Origin: UBA1195 sp045598025
GTDB lineage: Bacteria > Bacteroidota > Bacteroidia > Bacteroidales > WCHB1-69
Assembly: GCA_045598025.1 (NCBI GenBank)
Contig: JAZLLH010000049.1
Coordinates: 1 to 40,553, forward strand
DNA length: 40,553 nt
Direction of reading: 5' to 3'
Shown here piece by piece: positions 1 to 6,749 of this stretch (positions are counted from its first letter, which is position 1; the number at the start of each line of letters is the position of its first letter). Below the pieces are notes generated by a model that was given only the letters and a program-made list of their open reading frames with translations, had not been told where the DNA came from and searched no databases. Both the position numbers and the translations under genes were made by a program.

Positions 1-150
1 ATCCATAGAGAAAAAAATGTGGTGTTTTTTTGCTTCTAAATTACTGAATATCAATCACTTTTTTAATAATGACCATCAAATAGTTTTCGACAAAATGTGT
101 TGATAACTATTTGGGTAACAATAAATTATACGAAAATTTCAATTTTTTGT

Positions 151-187
151 CATGTACTAAGATAAATTGCCTTATTTTTTGTACATG
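151..187. repeat. Inverted repeat in A+T-rich leader region
   Basis: Seven-base arms CATGTAC (151-157) and GTACATG (181-187) are separated by 23 bases. Each copy is adjoined on its left by TTTTTTGT (143-150 and 174-181), so there is also a short direct repeat. The function is unknown. It lies in a 639-base stretch with no convincing gene, and an arm of this length may be chance in such A+T-rich DNA. Confidence 0.35.
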
Positions 188-235
188 CAAAATGGTGCTA
201 TTAGGAGTCGCGACAGAAAAAAGTGTAGAACAAAC

Positions 236-258
236 GATTACTATTATTCATAGTAATC
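236..258. repeat. Perfect 9-bp inverted repeat with 5-base loop
   Basis: GATTACTAT (236-244) and ATAGTAATC (250-258) form a perfect palindromic pair around the loop TATTC. Outside it AAGTGT (221-226) and ACACTT (261-266) form a second, asymmetrically spaced pair. It could be a protein-binding operator or an RNA hairpin. There is no U-run on either side, so it is not a standard intrinsic terminator. Confidence 0.5.
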
Positions 259-344
259 AAACACTTTTAAAACAGTTAACATTTAATTATTTCTACAAAT
301 TCAGATACACTTTTCGCACGCACTCTTCCGACGTCAATGTACGC

Positions 345-379
345 TCGAAAAAAGTCTGCAAAAGTACTACTTTTTTCGA
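345..379. repeat. Perfect 11-bp inverted repeat overlapping a leftward promoter
   Basis: TCGAAAAAAGT (345-355) and ACTTTTTTCGA (369-379) are perfect reverse complements around a 13-base centre. The centre holds the minus-strand -7 box at 359-366, so a dimeric regulator binding these arms would cover the promoter. That regulatory role is inference; the symmetry itself is read directly from the sequence. Confidence 0.5.
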
Positions 380-391
380 TACAACGGCAAA
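359..391 (-). promoter_or_regulatory. Leftward Bacteroidetes-type promoter
   Basis: Read on the minus strand, TTTG (391-388) is followed after 21 bases by TACTTTTG (366-359), which fits the Bacteroidetes TTTG / TAnnTTTG promoter arrangement. Transcription would begin near 352 and run toward base 1. No minus-strand reading frame of useful length lies between 350 and 1, so it may drive a gene beyond the left edge with a long leader, or a small RNA. Confidence 0.5.
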
Positions 392-639
392 CGGAATATG
401 ATAATATTTTTACCGTCTCAAATTATTTCGACTCTTCCGCCAAGTTTTTTCCACTATCTGCCATTTCAAGAATCATTCAACATTTACCGCAGGCGCTCAT
501 CACACCCCAACTTGCCATACCTTTACTGGTCTATTTGAGTTAAAACATCCGTCTCTGATTCAACACTTTGATGTTTTTGTATCTCATTTTACAGACGCAT
601 ATTATGTAATATACAGAAGTACAGAGAAAAACGATTATT

Positions 640-888
640 ATGAATAAAAAAAGGACTGCATTAAAAAACTTTTTGTTCAGGAATCAGAAAGCGGATTTTA
701 CAGGAGAAAATCCTGAGGAATACCTTGCTCCGGAAGTAAGCATATGTGATTTTGCTCCGGAAAAGGGATTTGCGCTCAGTATGATGACCGAGGATTATGG
801 GTCGTCCGGTACGGACAATGGCACAGAATCTTACGGAAATACTGATCCCGATGCTGCCAATGAAGGTTATGGAAGCATCAGTTTCTGA
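640..888 (+). CDS. Small acidic protein of unknown function upstream of fimbrillin-like gene
   Basis: This is an 82-residue protein I cannot assign to a named family. The first ~15 residues are basic (KKRTALKNFLFR), and the rest is acidic and rich in Gly, Ser, Asp, Asn and Tyr. There is no signal peptide, lipobox or membrane segment. The segment PEVSICDFAPEKGFALS (residues 31-47) resembles a phrase found in many short Bacteroidetes proteins encoded next to fimbrillin-type surface lipoproteins, a resemblance recalled from family knowledge rather than measured. It ends 67 bases before the lipoprotein gene on the same strand, so co-transcription is likely. ATG at 640 follows an A-rich stretch typical of Bacteroidetes translation starts. 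No exact TAnnTTTG box was found upstream. Existence as a gene is fairly likely; function is unknown. Confidence 0.65.
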   Translation: MNKKRTALKNFLFRNQKADFTGENPEEYLAPEVSICDFAPEKGFALSMMTEDYGSSGTDNGTESYGNTDPDAANEGYGSISF

Positions 889-955
889 AAACGAAGTTTA
901 GAGCATTCTTTTGCATAAAAGCAAAAAAAAGTAAAAGCAAAAAAGTAATAGCAAA

Positions 956-2707
956 ATGAAAATGAACACAAACAGAAAAATGTTCAGCGGCATCATGCTT
1001 GCCGCAGCGGCTCTGCTCACATTGAGCGGTTGCAAAAAAGAAGAAGGCGAAAAGGTAGTTCTTTCGGCGGAATTCGAGCAGCCTGCGGGTCTGCAGAAAA
1101 CCTACATCAACGATCACAGCGTACGCTGGACGCAAGGCGATACCGTCCGGGTCAACGGCACGGGAGAAGCAGTAGCGGTGAACGATGGAACAGTGGAAGT
1201 GGAAGTAAACGAGAACGGTTATGCTGTGGCATATCCGTTTACTGGAAGCACATTGAGCGGCTCCGGCAAAAATTGTACAGGCGGTACGGTGGAGATCCCC
1301 TTTCTTCAGACCTACACGCTTACTGCTGGCGGACAGCAGAAAATGTGTTCCCCTATGGCTGCACGTCTGGATGAGGCAAGCGGACGGCTGTATTTCAAGA
1401 ATCTGCACTCTATTATCCGGGTGGATGTTACCACCGGAAGCGAAGCCTTCGCTTTGGAAAGCATCACCATTACTTCCGGCACAGCCAATCTTTCCGGAAA
1501 GCAAGCATTTACCTTCAAGAACGGAGGCACTGCCATTGATGCCTCTTCTGCTCCCAGATTGGATACATTAAGCGAAGCAGGGAAAAGTGTGATACTGTAT
1601 CTTTCCGAACCGCTTATCCTGCCGGCGAATACTACGGACAAGGCCTTTTATTTGTGCGTTGTTCCCTTTACAAACACGGATTTGGAGATCAAGGTGACGG
1701 GCAGGCCGCAGAGCGGCACCTATGCTGGCCTGAAAGGAAGCTATGTTTTCAGCCGGAGCGGAAAAAGCCTGGCACGTTCCATCATGGCCGAGGTGAAGGC
1801 AGATTTCGGTGATGCAACTTTTGAACCTATGGTGTACAAATTTTCCGTAAGCCCTACATTACAAGTCACCTTCTCCTCCGGCAATCTGCAGTACCAAGCC
1901 AGCACGAATACCTGGCGTTTCGCCGAACACCAGTGGGACTGGGTCGGTGGTACTGATCCGTCAGGTAATATAGGTGGTACCGTGTATGAAGGAGGTGTAA
2001 AATGCAACAACACAAGCATTTCTTCCACGTATACGGGTTGGATAGACCTTTTCGGCTGGGGTACAAGCGGCTGGAGTAGCGGTGCCACTGAATATCAGCC
2101 GTATGCAACAAGTAAAACCAACTCGGATTACTATCCCGGAGGTGCAGAGACCAACAGTCTGACGGGGAACTATGCCAATGCCGACTGGGGTGTGTACAAT
2201 GCGATACAGTCAGGCAGTACGACTTACCCTGCCGGCACCTGGCGCACTTTGACAAATACGGAATGGGCATACCTGTTAGGCACCGTAGCCGGCACCCGTG
2301 GAGGTGCGAACCCGACCTGGTGGATTTACGGTATAGTGACGGTAACGGATGCCGATGGCAAAGGCACAAACGTTATGGGTCTGATTATTTACCCCGATGG
2401 AACGGTAGCTATACCGGCTCTCTCAGAAGGAGTCAGTTTACCCCGAAACAATAAAACAGCTGTTTCCATCAGGAAAGCCGATTTCGATAAACTGGAGGCT
2501 ATGGGCTGTGCTTTCCTGCCTGCTGCGGGCTACCGTTATGGGACTACGCTCGCCAATATAGGGAGCAACGGCTACTACTGGTCTTCGACGTACAACAACA
2601 GCGCTTACGCGTACAACCTCGGTTTCTTCAGTACAAATTTAGGTCCGAGCAACGGTTGGAATCGCTACAATGGCTGTTCTGTCCGCCTGGCGAAGGATGT
2701 TGAGTAA
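956..2707 (+). CDS. Fimbrillin-like lipoprotein with C-terminal FISUMP/C-type-lectin-like domain
   Basis: This 583-residue protein is probably a surface-exposed lipoprotein. The N-terminus has a basic start, a hydrophobic stretch and a lipobox ending at Cys in LTLSGC (about residues 21-26), followed by KKEEGE. Residues ~35-110, with a VRWTQGDTVRVNG segment, and the middle region resemble the fimbrillin (FimA/Mfa-like) N-terminal beta-sandwich. From about residue 290 to the end the protein resembles FISUMP/DUF1566-type domains, a C-type-lectin-like fold: WRTLTNTEWAYLLG, FLPAAGYR, GYYWSST and a final NGCSVRLAKD. The last ~45 residues look like the variable region of diversity-generating-retroelement targets, listed separately. 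The start could be 956 or the ATG at 962. It follows the small 82-residue gene and ends at a strong terminator, making a likely two-gene unit. The binding partner is unknown. Confidence 0.8.
   Translation: MKMNTNRKMFSGIMLAAAALLTLSGCKKEEGEKVVLSAEFEQPAGLQKTYINDHSVRWTQGDTVRVNGTGEAVAVNDGTVEVEVNENGYAVAYPFTGSTLSGSGKNCTGGTVEIPFLQTYTLTAGGQQKMCSPMAARLDEASGRLYFKNLHSIIRVDVTTGSEAFALESITITSGTANLSGKQAFTFKNGGTAIDASSAPRLDTLSEAGKSVILYLSEPLILPANTTDKAFYLCVVPFTNTDLEIKVTGRPQSGTYAGLKGSYVFSRSGKSLARSIMAEVKADFGDATFEPMVYKFSVSPTLQVTFSSGNLQYQASTNTWRFAEHQWDWVGGTDPSGNIGGTVYEGGVKCNNTSISSTYTGWIDLFGWGTSGWSSGATEYQPYATSKTNSDYYPGGAETNSLTGNYANADWGVYNAIQSGSTTYPAGTWRTLTNTEWAYLLGTVAGTRGGANPTWWIYGIVTVTDADGKGTNVMGLIIYPDGTVAIPALSEGVSLPRNNKTAVSIRKADFDKLEAMGCAFLPAAGYRYGTTLANIGSNGYYWSSTYNNSAYAYNLGFFSTNLGPSNGWNRYNGCSVRLAKDVE
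2570..2704 (+). other. Candidate DGR-type variable region at 3' end of fimbrillin-like gene
   Basis: The last 45 codons (residues 539-583) start with GYYWSST and end with SVRLAKDVE, the layout of C-type-lectin variable regions mutated by diversity-generating retroelements. Codons ending in C or T dominate (Tyr, Asn, Ser, Phe, Leu, Gly, Cys), as expected if they descend from AAC/AAT template codons by adenine mutagenesis. No reverse transcriptase or template repeat is in this window, so any retroelement would have to act from elsewhere. An ordinary non-diversified FISUMP tail is the main alternative. Confidence 0.35.
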
Positions 2708-2738
2708 CTATTTATAAATCAATATTATTTGTGTTGTA

Positions 2739-2772
2739 AGGATGAGCATTTTATGCTCATCCTCTTTTTTTT
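2739..2772 (+). terminator. Rho-independent terminator after fimbrillin-like gene
   Basis: An 11-bp perfect stem, AGGATGAGCAT (2739-2749) and ATGCTCATCCT (2753-2763), with a 3-base loop, is followed by C and eight T. It lies 32 bases after the stop codon and closes the lipoprotein transcript before the oppositely oriented tRNA gene. Confidence 0.9.
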
Positions 2773-2832
2773 ATAATCGATTTATAGGAAATGTGTTCGG
2801 TTTCATGGAATGTGCAATGCACAATTTTCCAT

Positions 2833-2857
2833 AAAAAAAAGCGATCCTGCGATCGCT
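2833..2857 (-). terminator. Terminator of tRNA-Thr
   Basis: On the minus strand AGCGATC, loop GCAG and GATCGCT form a 7-bp stem running into eight T. It begins 2-3 bases after the encoded CCA end of the tRNA, so the tRNA is a single-gene transcript. Confidence 0.85.
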
Positions 2858-2859
2858 TC

Positions 2860-2935
<76 letters not shown>

Positions 2936-2948
2936 ATATTCGGGTTTG

Positions 2949-2956
2949 CAAAAGTA
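2949..2956 (-). promoter_or_regulatory. -7 promoter box of tRNA-Thr
   Basis: TACTTTTG on the minus strand (2956-2949) matches TAnnTTTG and lies 13 bases before the first base of the tRNA. Upstream there is only a weak -33 candidate (TTTC, 16 bases away). Confidence 0.65.
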
Positions 2957-3069
2957 GTCATTTTTTGAATGCGAAATCACATTTGGAGATTTTTTTTTAC
3001 CGAAGTCGAAAATGGGGGAGAAAAGGATTCTGTTGTATACGGAATCAGGTAATTCTGTTCGTGGGCAGG

Positions 3070-4974
3070 CTATTTCCCTTTGTATATTTTCCTGTTTCCG
3101 TCCATCCGCAGGCGATGATTGTCCAGCAGGAAGCGGATGACAGGAATCAGTTCCTCTTCCTCATAGCGGCTGTTGCCAATCAGTTCGGATAAAAGGATGC
3201 CCTCGCTTGGAATGAGTGTCTCCAATTCCTTTTCCACTTCGGGGAAGCGTTTGCCTTTTTCATCCCGCTTCTTTCGGAGGCAGACATCGCATTTACCGCA
3301 GCAGCTGTCGTTTTTTTCGCCAAAATAACCTATCAGTTGCAAACTGCGGCAAGGAGTGTCGGAGAGGACATAGCGGCGTACGGCATCCAGACGCTTGCGG
3401 GCGGTAGCCTTCCTTTCTGCATATATTGACGGACTCAGTTGAAGGAATTTTTCATCGGTACGGTCTTCCAGCCAAACCAGTTTGGGAAGTTCGCTCCAGG
3501 GATCATAATCCAGTATTTCGTCCTTCTGCAGCTGTTTCAGCAGTCTGCAAACCTGTTCCAAGGGCAGGCCTGCACGGCGTGACAGTTCCTGTTCGTCAAT
3601 GCGGGTGTATTGGGTGAACAGTCCAGGGTAGGAGCGAAGCAGCAGTTTGATGAAGGGGTCGTACCTGGGGTGGTCCACCTGATAAAAATGCAGGTCTTCC
3701 CGATGGCAGGTAAAAAGAATGCGGGATGCACTCTGATAAGGATCGGTAAAGAGGATAAATCCGGCTCTTTCGATAAATTTCAGCGCATTGTATATTTCCA
3801 GAGGTTTGATTTGGCATTTTTGGGCAAAATCGGCATTGTCAAACGGGAAAGACGCTCCCTTTCCGCTCCCGACAGGGATGCGATAGTAATTGCCTAACGC
3901 CTTGTAAATTTGCTGTATGCGTTGTATGGGCGGATAGCTTTGCTCAAAATTCCGTTCCAGGTTGATCAAATCCGAATCTTCGTACAGCAGGATGGCGTGG
4001 GATTCTTTTCCATCCCGTCCGCCTCGTCCGGCTTCCTGAAAATAGGATTCCAGATTGTCCGGCAAATCAATGTGTATGACAAAGCGCACATCCGGTTTGT
4101 CTATTCCCATCCCGAATGCGTTGGTGGCCGTAATCACGCGGATTTTCCCCTTGGTCCAGTATTCCTGTTTTCTTTCTCTTTCCCGTACATTCAGTCCGGC
4201 ATGGTAGAAATCGGCGGATATGTTGTTGCGTTGCAGCATTTCTGCCACCTCTTTTGTCTTTTTGCGGTTGCGGACGTAAACGATGCCGGATCCTGGAATT
4301 TTGCGTATGATGTCCAGCATGCGCTGCCCTTTGTTTTCTTCTTTGAATACGAAATAAGTAAGGTTTTCCCGCACGAAACTTTTTCGGAATACATTGCGGG
4401 CTTTGAAGTGCAGTTTGTCCTGTATATCCTCCACCACTTCCGGTGTAGCCGTAGCTGTCAGAGCCAGTACGGGTACCGGGCGGGAGAGAATTTCCCTGAT
4501 TTCTGCAATTTCCAAATAAGGAGGACGGAAATCATAGCCCCATTGGGAAATACAATGGGCTTCGTCCACAGCCAGCAGGCAAATATCCATTTGCGTCAAT
4601 TGTTCTCTGAACGTACGGCTTTTCAGTCTTTCCGGGGAGACGTACAGAAATTTGATCTGCCCTTCCATGCATGCTCGGATGATGTTTTCGGATTCCCGTC
4701 GGGGAAGTCCCGTATAGACGGCTTCGGCGGAAATACCCCGTTTCTGCAGGTTGTATACCTGGTCTTTCATCAGGGCTATCAGGGGAGAAATGACCAGGCA
4801 CAAACCTTTCATGGCCATGGCCGGTACCTGGAAGCAGATGGATTTTCCACCTCCTGTGGGCAGAAGGGCCAGCGTATCTCTGCCGGCAAGGGCAGAACGC
4901 GCAATGTCTTCCTGCAGGGGACGGAAATGTTCGTAGCCCCAGTATTCTTTCAATATGGATTCCAGTTCATTCAC
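3070..4974 (-). CDS. recQ: RecQ-family ATP-dependent DNA helicase
   Basis: This is a 634-residue 3'-5' superfamily 2 DNA helicase acting in recombinational repair and replication-fork processing. Visible motifs are Walker A PTGGGKS (39-45), the Walker B box DEAH (137-140), the RecQ aromatic loop CISQWGYDFRP (141-151), LTATATP (172-178), a DRER-like helicase C domain with FGMGIDKPDVR and QEAGRGGRDG, and a zinc-binding cluster with CCGKCDVC near residue 560. The aromatic loop has Tyr where E. coli RecQ has His; as I recall, this is usual in the short Bacteroidetes RecQ type. A short winged-helix-like tail follows the zinc site and no HRDC domain is recognisable. It lies 25 bases downstream of ispG on the same strand, so the two are probably co-transcribed. 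The start ATG gives the expected N-terminus just before FRPLQ. Confidence 0.93.
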   Translation of the reverse strand: MNELESILKEYWGYEHFRPLQEDIARSALAGRDTLALLPTGGGKSICFQVPAMAMKGLCLVISPLIALMKDQVYNLQKRGISAEAVYTGLPRRESENIIRACMEGQIKFLYVSPERLKSRTFREQLTQMDICLLAVDEAHCISQWGYDFRPPYLEIAEIREILSRPVPVLALTATATPEVVEDIQDKLHFKARNVFRKSFVRENLTYFVFKEENKGQRMLDIIRKIPGSGIVYVRNRKKTKEVAEMLQRNNISADFYHAGLNVRERERKQEYWTKGKIRVITATNAFGMGIDKPDVRFVIHIDLPDNLESYFQEAGRGGRDGKESHAILLYEDSDLINLERNFEQSYPPIQRIQQIYKALGNYYRIPVGSGKGASFPFDNADFAQKCQIKPLEIYNALKFIERAGFILFTDPYQSASRILFTCHREDLHFYQVDHPRYDPFIKLLLRSYPGLFTQYTRIDEQELSRRAGLPLEQVCRLLKQLQKDEILDYDPWSELPKLVWLEDRTDEKFLQLSPSIYAERKATARKRLDAVRRYVLSDTPCRSLQLIGYFGEKNDSCCGKCDVCLRKKRDEKGKRFPEVEKELETLIPSEGILLSELIGNSRYEEEELIPVIRFLLDNHRLRMDGNRKIYKGK

Positions 4975-4999
4975 CGTCGGTGGTCTTTCGGGTTTTGTC

Positions 5000-6676
5000 T
5001 CAGGGCTCTTTCCAATCTCCGTTTTCTTTGATCAGTCGGATAAGCATGTCTATGCCTTCTTCCTGGGGCACCTGGTGATATACGGGAGTCTGTCCTTTGT
5101 AAAGACTTACCTTCCCGTTTCCGCAGCCCACGAATCCGTAGTCGGCATCCGCCATTTCTCCGGGACCGTTAACGATGCAACCCATCACACCGATTTTGAG
5201 ATTGTTCAAATGGGATGTCCGTTTCCGTATGGCTTCCAAAGCCTCTTCAATGCGGTATTGTGTCCGTCCGCAGGACGGGCAGGCTATGTATTCCGCTTTA
5301 TCGTAGCGTATGCCGCATGCCTGCAGTATCTGTAGCGAAAGCTGGTAGTTCCGGTCCGAATCGAAATGCGGGTTGCTGATCCAGATGCCGTCGCCCCATC
5401 CTTCGGACAGCAAAAAGGCAAAATCGGCAGTGGCCCGGGCACAGAAACGTTCCCAGTCCGTTTCTGCGTATATTCTGTGCAGTATGACGGGCATGTTTTT
5501 CCCTTCTCGCAGAAGGCGGTTGAAAAAATATCGGGATTCCAATACGGATTCACCTTCCTTTGTCTCCAGGACGATTCCTTCCGTACCATGAAAGACCTCG
5601 TCTGTCGGACGGACGCGCGGGAAAGCAAGCGTTTCTTCTTCTTGCATATCTTCCGCTTTTTTCCCTTTGCAAGATGTGATGACAACGCATTTTGCTTTTC
5701 CCGCCAAACCTTTCCCGCTTTCCCGGCGGTGGTAATGGTAGGGGGCGTATGCAATTTCCTGTACTGCAGATATGTTTGAGGATGGCCCTTCCTCTGCCAG
5801 ATCAGCCAGTATGCGGGCAGTGGGAAGTTCGTTTTCTGGGGCTTCGGTCAGAGATACCCGGATGGTGTCGCCTATACCGTCGTAAAGCAGGGGTAGAATG
5901 CCGGCCGTCGATTTGATACGTCCGTAGGATCCGTTTCCAGCTTCGGTCACACCCAGGTGCAGGGGGTAGTTCCATCCTTTCTGATCCATGAGGGCCACCA
6001 GGATGCGAACGGATTCCGTCATCACCCGTACATTGCTGGCTTTCATGGATAGAACCAGATTATGGAATCCGAAATCTTCGCAAATGGCAATGAATTCCAT
6101 GGCAGAAACTGCCATTCCCAGAGCCGTGTCCCCGTATCGGTCTACTATTCGAGGAGAAAGGGAGCCGTGATTGGTTCCTATGCGGATGGCCGTGCCATTG
6201 CGTTGGCAGATTTTCAAGAGTGGAACCAGACGTTCGGCTGTCCGCTCCATGGCTTCCCTATAGGCCTGTTCACTGTAATGGGTGATGATTTTGCGGTCGG
6301 TGTAGTTGCCTGGATTGATGCGTACCTTTTCCACAATTTCTGCTGCCACTTCTGCCACATCGGGGGTGAAATGCACATCCGCAATCAGCGGCACCCGGCA
6401 GTGCAGTTCGTTCAATCGTTTTTTGATGTGGTATAAGTTGGCTGCTTCCTCTTTGCGGGGAGTGGTGATGCGTACGTATTCGCTTCCGGCCGCCACCATG
6501 CGCAATATCTGCTGTACACAGGCTTCCGTGTCCAGCGTATTCGTATTGGTCATGGATTGGATGCGGATGGGATTGTTGCCTCCCATGGCCACGTCTCCGA
6601 CGTATACTTCTCTACTTTCGCGCCTATGGTAGGAAAAAGGAGACTTTGTGTAAAAAGTAGTGGGAATTTCTGTCAT
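5000..6676 (-). CDS. ispG: 4-hydroxy-3-methylbut-2-enyl diphosphate synthase (IspG/GcpE), three-domain form
   Basis: This 558-residue cytosolic enzyme of the non-mevalonate isoprenoid pathway converts methylerythritol cyclodiphosphate to HMBPP using a [4Fe-4S] cluster. The TIM-barrel part shows IQSMTNTNT (~39-47), ADVHFTPDVA and KVRINPGN. The C-terminal cluster domain has Cys466, Cys469 (CPSC), Cys500 (MGCIVNGPGE) and the Glu507 expected to act as fourth ligand. About 560 residues, against ~370 for E. coli IspG, marks the version with an extra domain between barrel and cluster domain, known from plants, Chlamydia and Bacteroidetes. The start is supported by an unusually strong Shine-Dalgarno sequence (6681-6688). 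It is preceded by a terminator-like hairpin after the PorE-like gene and followed by recQ. Confidence 0.95.
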   Translation of the reverse strand: MTEIPTTFYTKSPFSYHRRESREVYVGDVAMGGNNPIRIQSMTNTNTLDTEACVQQILRMVAAGSEYVRITTPRKEEAANLYHIKKRLNELHCRVPLIADVHFTPDVAEVAAEIVEKVRINPGNYTDRKIITHYSEQAYREAMERTAERLVPLLKICQRNGTAIRIGTNHGSLSPRIVDRYGDTALGMAVSAMEFIAICEDFGFHNLVLSMKASNVRVMTESVRILVALMDQKGWNYPLHLGVTEAGNGSYGRIKSTAGILPLLYDGIGDTIRVSLTEAPENELPTARILADLAEEGPSSNISAVQEIAYAPYHYHRRESGKGLAGKAKCVVITSCKGKKAEDMQEEETLAFPRVRPTDEVFHGTEGIVLETKEGESVLESRYFFNRLLREGKNMPVILHRIYAETDWERFCARATADFAFLLSEGWGDGIWISNPHFDSDRNYQLSLQILQACGIRYDKAEYIACPSCGRTQYRIEEALEAIRKRTSHLNNLKIGVMGCIVNGPGEMADADYGFVGCGNGKVSLYKGQTPVYHQVPQEEGIDMLIRLIKENGDWKEP

Positions 6677-6680
6677 GTTG

Positions 6681-6688
6681 TCCTCCTT
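6681..6688 (-). promoter_or_regulatory. Strong Shine-Dalgarno sequence of ispG
   Basis: On the minus strand TAAGGAGGA stands 4-5 bases before the ispG ATG. Good Shine-Dalgarno matches are uncommon in Bacteroidetes, so this one stands out from its neighbours and fixes the start at 6676. Confidence 0.7.
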
Positions 6689-6690
6689 AT

Positions 6691-6728
6691 TAAAAAAATG
6701 TAGAGACAGCGCGGACGCTGCCTCTACA
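6691..6728 (-). terminator. Terminator-like hairpin between PorE-like gene and ispG
   Basis: On the minus strand TGTAGAGGCAGC pairs with GCTGTCTCTACA around a 6-base loop: a 12-bp stem with one G-U pair. It is followed immediately by seven T. The T-run ends 2 bases before the ispG Shine-Dalgarno sequence, leaving no room for a promoter in between. It may terminate the upstream transcript, attenuate ispG, or act as a processed leader. Confidence 0.7.
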
Positions 6729-6749
6729 TCAGTCTGTGAGATTACTGTC

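Noticed and set aside
1..639. Invertible (phase-variable) promoter region in front of the fimbrillin-like unit
   Set aside because: A promoter facing away from the gene is present, but no flanking inverted repeats longer than 7-8 bp were found at suitable spacing, and no invertase gene is in the window.
1..639. Replication origin suggested by A+T richness and a TGTTGATAAC stretch near 100-110
   Set aside because: There is no cluster of DnaA boxes (TTATCCACA) and no dnaA gene nearby. parAB at 9.4 kb alone is not enough.
3910..5031. A 373-codon plus-strand frame opposite recQ
   Set aside because: Antisense shadow; recQ has all helicase motifs in the other strand.
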